Made by a program: the position numbers and the translations under genes. Below the pieces are notes generated by a model. That model saw only the letters and a program-made list of their open reading frames with translations. It was not told where the DNA came from and searched no databases. Below are positions 5,883 through 12,099 of a stretch of DNA of 12,099 bases, one piece after another. Location of the stretch: the NCBI GenBank assembly GCA_019309685.1, contig JAFDFT010000123.1, positions 1 to 12,099 on the forward strand. The letters are read 5' to 3'. Positions within the stretch are counted from its first letter, which is position 1, and every line of letters begins with the position of its first letter. Origin of the DNA: Deltaproteobacteria bacterium. GTDB taxonomy: Bacteria > Desulfobacterota > Desulfobacteria > Desulfobacterales > JAABPS01.

Positions 5883-7420
5883 ATGATTAAAAATGTAATT
5901 ATGATTGTTCTGGACACCCTGCAGTTCAACTACCTGGGCTGCTACGGCAATGAGTGGATACGGACTCCCAAAATCGACCGTTTGGCTGCCGAGGGTGTAC
6001 TCTTTGAAAATGCTTACACTGAAGGCTCTCCAACAATTCCCACCAGGCGGGCCATGATGACCGGCCGTTACAGCCTGCCCTTCAAGGGATGGGGACCGCT
6101 GGACCCGGATGACACCACCGTGGCAGATATCTGTATGGCCAATCAATGCCGGAGCGCCTTCTACTATGATACGGCACCCATGCACATGTACAAATACGGC
6201 TACCAGCGCGGGTTTGATGAAGTTGTCTTCCGCCGTGGCCAGGAGCTGGACCTTAATTTCTACAGGGATGATCCCCTGTACCATCTAAACGTTGAGGATT
6301 TTCATAAACCGTATTATCTCAAAGACGAAAACGGCAACCCCCTCAGGGACGAAAACGGCAACCAGGTTCAATCCGAGTTCAGTGAACTTTCCTACACCGA
6401 ACTGCTGACGTATCTGCCCCGGCGCCAGTACTGGATTGATGACAGCTATCAAATGATTGCCAAGCTGGTAAAAAGATCCATGGCGTACTTTGATAACTAC
6501 GATGCTGAAAAGCCCTTTCTTTTCTGGTTAGACTCCTTTGATCCCCATGAGCCCTGGGACCCGCCCAGTGTTTACGATCCAGATATGAAGTGTCCATATG
6601 ATCCCGACTATGAAGGAAAGGATCTGATCCTGCCCATTATGGGCAGCACCGAAAACGAAGAATTATATACCGAAGAAGAGCTGCACCATATTCGCATGCT
6701 CTATGCTGAAAAGATCACTACTTGTGACAAGTGGGTGGGTAAACTGATTGATCACATCAAATCCAAGGGTCTGTACGAGAACAGTATGATCATACTGACC
6801 ACCGACCACGGTCAGCCTTTGGGCAACGGCATACATGGTCACGGTATCATGCGCAAATGCCGTCCCTGGCCCTATGAAGAGCTGGTTCATATCCCGCTGA
6901 TCATCCGAGTTCCGGGTGTCACGGGCGGGCAGAGAATCAAAGAACGGCCGATATGCAGGGCCAAAGCCTGCTTCCTATTATGCGCGGTCAAGCTGATAAA
7001 GTCAGGGACTATGCCATTGTCGGCTACCATGGCTTCAGCTGGGGGCTGGTCACTGAAGAATGGTCATACATCCACTGGCTACATCAGGACAGACTCGAGT
7101 TCGATGAAAGCAACAAGAGCCTGGCTGTGAGCGATGTGATGATGGAGTTCTACGATGTCACATCGTCTGTGTCCGACGCTCAGGTGGCAGCAAGCCTTGG
7201 AGACCTCAAAGAACGCACTAAACTGAAGGAACTGGAACAAAAGGAAGAAATCTGGACCTGTACACCGGGCTCGACCACCGAGGTGCCTGAAATTGACGAA
7301 CTCTACAACCGCGGGGATGATCCCTTTCAACAGAACAACCTTATTAAAAAGCATCCTGAAATAGGTTTGGAAATGCTCAAGAAACTTCGCGAAATAATGA
7401 TTGGATTAAAGGCTGGCTAG
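5883..7420 (+). pseudogene. Sulfatase/alkaline-phosphatase-superfamily hydrolase, broken by internal deletion and frameshift
   Basis: The first reading frame (from ATG 5883) carries the sulfatase fold up to RIKE near residue 354. This includes VLDTLQFNYLGCYGN (metal ligand D11), the active-site segment TIPTRRAMMTGR (51-62), DSFDPHEPWDPP, and TTDHGQPLG with D308 and H309. After about position 6945 the homologous sequence continues in a different frame, from RTADMQGQSLLPIMRG to the stop at 7418-7420. About 20-25 residues usually found between these two landmarks are missing, so this is a deletion of length 1 modulo 3, not a single-base error. Unshifted translation instead runs through unrelated residues to 7130. 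The nucleophile position, normally Cys or Ser converted to formylglycine, is Thr51, as in a Thr-type subgroup whose activity I cannot specify. A strong ribosome binding site AAGGAG (5870-5875) precedes ATG. Codons are richer in G/C than in neighbouring genes, suggesting acquisition from elsewhere. No signal peptide is evident, so it would act in the cytosol. Confidence 0.85.
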
Positions 7421-7683
7421 CCTCGGCATCGTGTCATCATTAATCGAGGCTGTCGTTACCTGCAAGGGGCGGGTACAGAGCCTGCCCCCTCTACTTTCTG
7501 ATTTAAGGCTTGCGCAAAAACAGCTTAACATCTTCGCATCCCATATTCAGGCCATCTTCATCCGATTGAATTGATATTGATAAGAAATTGATTGAATTGA
7601 TAATTGATATGAAAAAACCATCTAATGCCCCTTCTTCTTATCTTATTTTTCTTGTTGCTTGATTCGAACTTATTGTGTAAGTT
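7419..7683. other. Intergenic spacer after the sulfatase-family gene
   Basis: There is no gene here. A 7-bp inverted repeat AGCCTCG (7419-7425) with CGAGGCT (7445-7451) overlaps the sulfatase stop and is a weak hairpin candidate. The REP-like hairpin at 7466-7488 is listed separately. An AT-rich tract contains an exact 13-base direct repeat, GATTGAATTGATA, at 7564-7576 and 7590-7602, plus shorter echoes of ATTGATA. I cannot assign a function to it. Confidence 0.4.
7466..7488 (+). terminator. GC-rich hairpin, terminator-like or single REP unit
   Basis: GGGGCGGG (7466-7473) pairs with CCTGCCCC (7481-7488) over 8 bp with one G-U wobble, around a 7-base loop, followed by TCTACTTTCTGATTT. It lies 46 bases after the sulfatase stop and could end that transcript. 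Read on the minus strand it begins GTAGAGGGGGCAGGC, close to the GTAGGGGC... units at 11967-12075, so it may instead be a lone member of the same REP-like family. Confidence 0.4.
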
Positions 7684-7854
7684 TTCAATTTTGATGGCTT
7701 TGCGATCCCGCCTGTAGCGTGACTGCATTGCGTTGTACCTCTCACCACCGCAAAGCTTGTTGGAGCAAAGCGCAAATCCCGCTATTAGCGGGAAGCTTGA
7801 ACTTTTTTTATTGCCATCTTTTTGTTGACTTATTACATAGTCATCAATTTTGAA
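7684..7854. mobile_element. Family A repeat element, copy 2 (~171 bp, MITE-like)
   Basis: The ends are TTCAATTTTGATG (7684-7696) and TCATCAATTTTGAA (7841-7854), an imperfect inverted pair, with inner GATGGC (7693-7698) and GCCATC (7813-7818). It holds a perfect hairpin CCCGCT-ATT-AGCGGG (7778-7792). It aligns over most of its length with the element at 813-981 and has almost the same size, but the strong hairpin sits in the right half here and in the left half of the other copy. It lies directly upstream of the flavoprotein gene, ending 23 bases before the ATG, so it probably carries or displaced that gene's promoter. Confidence 0.6.
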
Positions 7855-7877
7855 TATATTAAAAACAAGGGGGTCAT

Positions 7878-8453
7878 ATGAAAGTCGTAGGATTTAATGG
7901 CAGTCCAAGAAAAGAAGGAAATACGTCCATTCTTATCAAAACGGTTTTTAAGGAACTGGAACAAGAAGGGATTGAAACTGAACTTGTTCAGCTTAGAGGG
8001 AAGAAATTGGCAGGGTGTATTGCCTGTTTTAAATGTTTTTCAAACGCGGACAAACGCTGCTCGGTCGACGATGACGGCTTTAACGAATGTCTGGAAAAAA
8101 TGATTGACGCTGATGGAATTATTCTGGGATCTCCCACTTATATGTCTAACATAACTGCTGAAAGCAAAGCTTTGATCGATCGTGCGGGGCTGGTATCGAC
8201 CGCCAATGGCCAATTATTCAAGCACAAGGTTGGCGCGGCTGTCGTTGCTGTGCGTCGTGCTGGATGCGTATTCGCGTATGATGCTTTGAATCACTTTTTC
8301 CTTTACAATCAAATGTTCGTTCCTGGATCGAGTTACTGGAATATCGCCATTGGGTTAGCTCCGGGTGATGTTGAAAAGGACGATGAGGGTATGAATACCA
8401 TGAAAAACCTCGGTCAGAATATGGCATTCTTGCTGAAAAAGTTAAAAGGATAA
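7878..8453 (+). CDS. Iron-sulfur flavoprotein (flavodoxin-like NAD(P)H/FMN reductase family)
   Basis: A 191-residue flavodoxin-fold protein. The FMN phosphate loop is GFNGSPRKEGNTSIL (residues 5-19). The compact cysteine motif GCIACFKCFSNADKRC places C47, C50, C53 and C61 in a CX2CX2CX7C pattern, the 4Fe-4S site of archaeal/anaerobe iron-sulfur flavoproteins. GSPTYMSNITAESKALIDR (about 94-112) is the second flavin-contact segment of the family. Such proteins are cytosolic electron carriers or reductases, and some reduce oxygen species or quinone-like acceptors; the partner here is unknown. The start is supported by AAGGGGG (7867-7873), four bases before ATG. The prenyltransferase gene begins 10 bases after the stop, indicating one transcript. 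Confidence 0.88.
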   Translation: MKVVGFNGSPRKEGNTSILIKTVFKELEQEGIETELVQLRGKKLAGCIACFKCFSNADKRCSVDDDGFNECLEKMIDADGIILGSPTYMSNITAESKALIDRAGLVSTANGQLFKHKVGAAVVAVRRAGCVFAYDALNHFFLYNQMFVPGSSYWNIAIGLAPGDVEKDDEGMNTMKNLGQNMAFLLKKLKG

Positions 8454-8463
8454 TACGCCTGCA

Positions 8464-9390
8464 TTGAAAGAGAATATTTTGAATGATTCTAACAGCAAGA
8501 TTGTTTTCGGTACCATGCGCATACCTTTTTTGGTGTTAAACCCGGTATGTGTGGCTCTTGGTGCTGCAACAGCGGTGTTTTCCGGAATCACCATAAATTA
8601 TTTATATCTTTTCCTGGCTTTGATAGGCGCGATGACGGCGCATATCAGCGTTAATGCCTTAAATGAATATTCTGATTTTAAGAGCGGCCTTGATCTTAAT
8701 ACTCAGCGTACACCTTTTAGCGGCGGCAGTGGAACGCTTCCCAAAAGTCCTGAAAAAGCAAACATAGCCTTGATAACAGGCGTTGCCACTCTTGTAATTA
8801 CTATTCTGATCGGCATTTATTTTTTATATGTGTGGGGCGTGTGGATTTTGCCGCTGGGTTTGCTGGGCGTTGTTGTTATTGTTGTTTATACGGATTGGAT
8901 TACTAGAAGCCCTTTTTTGTGTCTGATTGCGCCAGGGCTCGGTTTTGGTACGATGATGGTGATGGGCACTACATTTGTGCTGACCGGCAACTATTCATGG
9001 GAAGCTTTCTTTGCGTCACTGGTTCCATTTTTTCTTGTAAGCGATTTGCTGCTGCTGAATCAATTCCCGGATGTTGAAGCCGATAAAAATGTGGGGCGAA
9101 ATCATCTGCCTATTTTAATTGGTAGAAAGAAAAGCGCTATCATCTATACGGTATTTCTTGCAGGCACATACCTGTCTGTTGTTTTGGGTTTTATATTAGA
9201 TATTCTGCCGGGATTGAGCCTGCTGGCTCTTGGAACCATCATCCTGGCAATACCTGTGGCCATGGGCGCTCTTAAACATTCGGATGATATGGATAAACTC
9301 ATACCGTATATGGGTAAGAACGTAGTGATTAACATTTTAACACCTGTGCTTCTGGCTATTGGTTTGGTTGTAAGTAGTGTCCATCCATAA
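8464..9390 (+). CDS. UbiA-family prenyltransferase, MenA-like
   Basis: A 308-residue membrane protein with about eight or nine hydrophobic helices. The first prenyl-diphosphate/Mg site is NEYSDFKSGLD (N67, D71, D77), close to the NDYxDYKxGxD of MenA, followed by RTPFSGGSGTLP. The second aspartate-rich site is NQFPDVEADKNVGRNHLPIL (D203, D207). MenA attaches a polyprenyl chain to 1,4-dihydroxy-2-naphthoate in menaquinone synthesis; another aromatic acceptor is possible. The likely start is TTG at 8464, because the homologous N-terminal stretch KIVFGTMRIPF lies before the first in-frame ATG (8515); AAAAGGA (8444-8450), inside the last codons of the upstream gene, could serve as ribosome binding site. 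The last residues, SSVHP, and the TAA stop come from an inserted family C element. Before the insertion the reading frame would have ended VVSR-stop. Confidence 0.87.
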   Translation: MKENILNDSNSKIVFGTMRIPFLVLNPVCVALGAATAVFSGITINYLYLFLALIGAMTAHISVNALNEYSDFKSGLDLNTQRTPFSGGSGTLPKSPEKANIALITGVATLVITILIGIYFLYVWGVWILPLGLLGVVVIVVYTDWITRSPFLCLIAPGLGFGTMMVMGTTFVLTGNYSWEAFFASLVPFFLVSDLLLLNQFPDVEADKNVGRNHLPILIGRKKSAIIYTVFLAGTYLSVVLGFILDILPGLSLLALGTIILAIPVAMGALKHSDDMDKLIPYMGKNVVINILTPVLLAIGLVVSSVHP

Positions 9391-9538
9391 ATTGCAATTT
9401 TTCTCGATTTCGGTGTCCCCGATGAGCGGGATCGTCGACAGGCTCAAATTTTAATCCTCAAAATACTCAATGTATTCCTCCGGTTAAAATTTTTGCCTTC
9501 CTTGAACTCGAACAAATATCTAATTCCTGGACGGAAAC
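9377..9538. mobile_element. Family C MITE-like element, copy 1, with 6-bp target duplication
   Basis: A 162-bp element running from GTGTCCATCCATAAATT to CCTGGACGGAAAC, whose ends are imperfect inverted repeats (GTGTCC(A/G)TCCA type). It is flanked by an exact direct repeat TAAGTA (9371-9376 and 9539-9544), the expected footprint of a transposition event. An internal inverted repeat, CAAATTTTAA with TTAAAATTTTTG, would let it fold into a long hairpin. It has no ORF of its own. A close copy in the same orientation is at 11760-11922, roughly 90% identical by eye. It inserted inside the last codons of the prenyltransferase gene. Confidence 0.8.
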
Positions 9539-9756
9539 TAAGTAGATAAAAAGAAAAGTTGCAAATGATCTATAAAACAAATTAACGTATTTCTACGGTT
9601 TTCTCTTATAATTTTGGCTTTTTAAATAACCATAAAATTTTTAGAATCCGCTGGTGTCTGGATATCCCGGATGAACTGGGGTATGACAAAGAGTGTTCAC
9701 TTGTCTTTTTCGGATAATCGGAATAAAGAACTATTTTAAATAAAAAAGGGGGCAAC
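9539..9756. other. AT-rich spacer upstream of the FadH-type gene
   Basis: There is no gene here. The only clear signal is the ribosome binding site AAAGGGGG (about 9745-9752), four bases before the ATG at 9757. TTGTCT (9701-9706) and TAAAGA (9724-9729) are 17 bases apart but match consensus poorly, so the promoter is unresolved. Confidence 0.3.
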
Positions 9757-11760
9757 ATGAAAGATCCGGTTTTTGAACCCATAATGATAAACCGCACTGA
9801 AATAAAGAATAGAATATATCTGCCTGCAATGCATCTGGGAATGACAGAAAATTATTTCATTACGGATAGGCTGGTTCATTTTTACGAGGAAAGAGCCAAA
9901 GGCGGTGCCGGGATGATAGCTGTCGGGTTTGCGACCATTGATGAATTATCGGGTAACCCGATGTGCATTGGCGCGCATACCGATGAATATATCCCCGGAC
10001 TCACTCGCCTCGCCAGCGCGATCAATGATAATGGCGCAAAATCTATTGCCCAGATAAATCACGCGGGTCGATACACCCATTCCTTTTTGCTGGACGGCAA
10101 ACAACCTGTGGCCCCTTCTCCTATTGCTTCACGGCTCACAAGAGAAACGCCTCGTGAACTGCCCATCGAAGAGATCAAACAAATCGTCGAAAGCTTTGCG
10201 CGGGCAGCAGAGCGTGTAAAAAAAGCGGGATATGACGGCGTTGAAGTGCTAAGCGGTACAGGATATCTTATTAGCGAATTTCTTTCTCCTGTAACCAATC
10301 AAAGAGCTGATGAATACGGTGGATCTTTAGACAACCGTATGCGTTTTGGCCTGGAAATTATGCAGGCTATTCGAAAGACAGTTGGTGAAGACTTCCCGCT
10401 GCTGGTTAGAATGAATGGTAATGATTTTATGCCCGGCGGACAGGGGCGTGAAGAATTGAAAGAATATGCAAAACTTCTTGCAGGAGAAGGCACCGTTAAC
10501 GCGTTAAATATCAATGTTGGCTGGCATGAAGCCAGAGTGCCGCAAATTGTTACCTCAGTACCAAGAGGTGTTTTTGGATATATGTCCAGAGGAATCAAGG
10601 ATGTGGTTGATATACCGGTTATCGCAAGCCATCGCATCAATGATATTGAAACCGCGCGTGAGCTGCTCAGCAATGACATGTGCGACATGGTGGCCATTGG
10701 ACGAGGGCTTATTGCTGATCCCTACCTTCCTGAAAAAGCAAAGACAGGCAGAGAAAATGAAATCATTCATTGTATTGCCTGCGCTCAGGGCTGCTTTGAC
10801 CACCTACCGCAGGGGAAAATCGTTGAATGTCTTTGTAATCCAAAGGCCGGGCATGAAAAAGAAAGAATTATCGAAAAGACCTCCACACCTAAAAAAGTAA
10901 TGATCGTCGGCGGCGGCCCAGCTGGTATGAGTGCGGCGCTTGCTGCGAATGAAAAAGGACATCAAGTGACCATTTGCGAAAAAGATGACCGTCTCGGCGG
11001 GCAGCTTTTTCTGGCTGCGGCACCTCCCGGGCGTGAAGAATTTGCCGAACTGGCAAAAGATCTGGAAACGCAGGTAAATATCAGTGGCGTGAATGTTATG
11101 TTAAAAACAGAAGTCGATGATACCCTTCTTGAGAAAGAAAAACCGGATACAGTGATTCTTGCTACGGGCGCAGCGCCGGTAGTGCCATCCATTCCAGGAG
11201 TGGACCTGCCGCATGTGGTTCAGTCATGGGACGTGCTTTTAGACAAAGTCCATACCGGTAAAAACGTGGTCGTTATTGGCGGTGGTGCCGTTGGGGTGGA
11301 GACCGCTTTATTTCTTTCTGAAAAAGGGACACTCTCGGGGGAAGCCATCAAATTTCTTATGGTAAATCAAGCCGAAGACAACGACTTTTTATACGAGCTG
11401 GCCACTCGGGGAACCAAGGAGATTGTCCTGGTTGAAATGCTGGAAAAGGTAGGAACCGACATTGGCAAGACCACTAGATGGACAATGCTTCAGGATATGT
11501 CCCGTCATGGTGTAACCATAAAAGTGGCTGCAAAGGCCCTGGAAATAACGGACAGCACTGTTAAAATAGAATGTGACGGCAAGACAGAAGAAATTCCTGC
11601 AGATACGGTTGTTCTAGCGGTTGGGGCGCAGTCCTATAATCCGCTTCAGGCAACAGTGGAAAAGTTGGGCATCCCCTGTGAAGCTATCGGCGATGCCAAT
11701 CAAATCGCCTTGGCATTTGATGCGGTTCATGAGGGGTTCAATGCCGGCAGGGAAATTTAG
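9757..11760 (+). CDS. FadH-type FMN/4Fe-4S/FAD oxidoreductase (2,4-dienoyl-CoA reductase, old yellow enzyme family)
   Basis: A 667-residue three-domain flavoenzyme. Residues 1-330 form an FMN-binding TIM barrel. GTGYLISEFLSP carries Y170, aligned with the FadH catalytic Tyr, and GWHEARVP carries H257, aligned with the FadH His; both belong to FadH rather than to the classic HxxH old yellow enzymes. The 4Fe-4S cysteines are C339, C342, C346 and C358 (CX2CX3CX11C). The FAD domain opens with GGGPAG (385-390) and the NAD(P) domain with GGGAVG (508-513). The enzyme passes electrons from NAD(P)H through FAD and the Fe-S cluster to FMN to reduce an activated C=C bond. The same architecture is found in enoate reductases, in cinnamate reductase FldZ and in 2-naphthoyl-CoA reductase of anaerobes, so the substrate is open. 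A segment after the NAD loop (about 520-555) is longer than in E. coli FadH. ATG 9757 has a strong AAAGGGGG site. The final G of TAG is the first base of a family C element. Confidence 0.9.
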   Translation: MKDPVFEPIMINRTEIKNRIYLPAMHLGMTENYFITDRLVHFYEERAKGGAGMIAVGFATIDELSGNPMCIGAHTDEYIPGLTRLASAINDNGAKSIAQINHAGRYTHSFLLDGKQPVAPSPIASRLTRETPRELPIEEIKQIVESFARAAERVKKAGYDGVEVLSGTGYLISEFLSPVTNQRADEYGGSLDNRMRFGLEIMQAIRKTVGEDFPLLVRMNGNDFMPGGQGREELKEYAKLLAGEGTVNALNINVGWHEARVPQIVTSVPRGVFGYMSRGIKDVVDIPVIASHRINDIETARELLSNDMCDMVAIGRGLIADPYLPEKAKTGRENEIIHCIACAQGCFDHLPQGKIVECLCNPKAGHEKERIIEKTSTPKKVMIVGGGPAGMSAALAANEKGHQVTICEKDDRLGGQLFLAAAPPGREEFAELAKDLETQVNISGVNVMLKTEVDDTLLEKEKPDTVILATGAAPVVPSIPGVDLPHVVQSWDVLLDKVHTGKNVVVIGGGAVGVETALFLSEKGTLSGEAIKFLMVNQAEDNDFLYELATRGTKEIVLVEMLEKVGTDIGKTTRWTMLQDMSRHGVTIKVAAKALEITDSTVKIECDGKTEEIPADTVVLAVGAQSYNPLQATVEKLGIPCEAIGDANQIALAFDAVHEGFNAGREI

Positions 11761-11922
11761 TGCCCATCCATAAATTGCTATTTTGCCCGATTTCTGTGTC
11801 CCCGATGAGCGGGATCGTCGACAGGCTCAAATTTTAATCCTCGAAATACTTCGTGCATGTCTCCGGTTAAAATTTTTGCCTTCCTTGAACTCGAACAAAA
11901 TATCTAATCTCTGGACGGACAC
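11760..11922. mobile_element. Family C MITE-like element, copy 2
   Basis: A 163-bp copy of the element at 9377-9538 in the same orientation, from GTGCCCATCCATAAATT to CTGGACGGACAC. The central part, including CCCGATGAGCGGGATCGTCG and CCGGTTAAAATTTTTGCC, is essentially identical between the copies; differences cluster near the left end and in the central loop. Its first base completes the TAG stop codon of the FadH-type gene. No matching 6-bp target duplication is visible (AATTTA on the left, TGAATG on the right), unlike copy 1. Confidence 0.75.
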
Positions 11923-11966
11923 TGAATGTTTCCCAAACAGAAATGGCTCTTTTTGTCTATTTATCC

Positions 11967-12075
11967 GAGCAGACACATAGGTCTGCCCCTACAATTTTTA
12001 ATAATGTAATCGGGGCCGGTAACAAACAGTATTATTTTATAATTAATCGTAGGGGCGAACCTGTGTGTTCGCCCT
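11967..12075. repeat. REP-like inverted pair (BIME/MITE-like unit)
   Basis: The left unit (11967-11995) read on the minus strand is ATTGTAGGGGCAGACC..., and the right unit (about 12046-12075) on the plus strand is ATCGTAGGGGCGAACC.... The two are about 29 bases each, inverted, and each is itself a small hairpin (GCAGAC...GTCTGC and GGGCGAA...TTCGCCC). They are separated by about 50 AT-rich bases. Units of the form GTAGGGGC(A/G)(A/G)(A/C)CC.. are widespread REP-type palindromes in several phyla. After the pair only 24 bases remain; an ATG at 12092 could open another gene but cannot be judged. Confidence 0.6.
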
Positions 12076-12099
12076 AAATAAAGAATTAACCATGAACAA

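Noticed and set aside
5808..6284. 158-residue minus-strand ORF opposite the sulfatase 5' end
   Set aside because: It is antisense to the well-supported sulfatase active-site region, and no family features are visible.
6318..6371. Tandem repeat DENGNPLR/DENGNQVQ in the sulfatase-family protein, considered as a repeat element
   Set aside because: It is an in-frame duplication of eight codons, typical of a surface loop (YxxDENGN-like stretches), and is explained by the coding sequence.
7564..7602. Two exact 13-base GATTGAATTGATA repeats, considered as CRISPR or iterons
   Set aside because: There are only two units in low-complexity AT-rich sequence, with no regular spacer, no cas genes and no replication initiator nearby.
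11783..11980. 65-residue plus-strand ORF after the FadH-type gene
   Set aside because: Most of it is the translation of the family C repeat element, and the equivalent reading in copy 1 is not conserved as a gene.
1..12099. Search for tRNA, rRNA, transposase, toxin-antitoxin, defence or phage genes
   Set aside because: No cloverleaf, rRNA-like conserved segment or protein motif of these classes was recognised on either strand.

Overview
The window reads like accessory and housekeeping chromosome of an anaerobic, probably sulfate-reducing or related Desulfobacterota-type bacterium. The evidence is the mix of gene families: a MoeA-like molybdopterin enzyme, an AmmeMemoRadiSam radical SAM enzyme (AmrS), an iron-sulfur flavoprotein, a MenA/UbiA-like prenyltransferase, and a FadH-type FMN/4Fe-4S/FAD reductase of the kind anaerobes often carry in multiple copies. 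Base composition is moderate to AT-rich, except in the sulfatase-family gene, which is visibly richer in G+C. The taxonomic assignment is an inference from gene content, not from a marker gene.

Layout, left to right. At 1-689 (minus) is the 5' part of a moeA-like gene running off the left edge. A divergent spacer (690-1064) holds a promoter on each side of a ~170-bp repeat element (family A, copy 1). A DEAD-box RNA helicase (1065-2531), a class I SAM methyltransferase (2582-3373) and amrS (3531-4544) follow on the plus strand. The last two are separated by a 146-bp MITE-like element with ~30-bp terminal inverted repeats (family B). A CoA-pyrophosphatase-type Nudix gene lies convergently on the minus strand (4678-5268), preceded by a short coupled ORF that looks like the tail of a lost gene. 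The stretch 5269-5882 holds only decayed coding sequence and a palindrome-rich leader for a sulfatase-superfamily gene (5883-7420). That gene is broken by an internal deletion with a frameshift and has Thr where sulfatases carry the formylglycine Cys. A 457-bp spacer with a REP-like hairpin and family A copy 2 leads to a two-gene operon: an iron-sulfur flavoprotein (7878-8453) and a UbiA/MenA-like prenyltransferase (8464-9390). A FadH-type reductase (9757-11760) is bracketed by two direct copies of a third element (family C). The window closes with a REP-like inverted pair (11967-12075).

No CRISPR array, toxin-antitoxin pair, defence island, phage gene, transposase or RNA gene was found. The unusual feature is the density of small non-autonomous repeats: at least three MITE-like families plus a REP-like family in 12 kb, most of them exactly at gene boundaries. 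One creates the stop codon of the prenyltransferase and has a clean 6-bp target duplication. Another has pushed apart two formerly adjacent genes and now supplies the sequence just before the amrS start. I see no convincing undescribed multi-gene system. The flavoprotein-prenyltransferase operon beside a FadH-type reductase is the most plausible functional cluster (quinone or acyl-CoA redox chemistry), but that link is inferred from position only.
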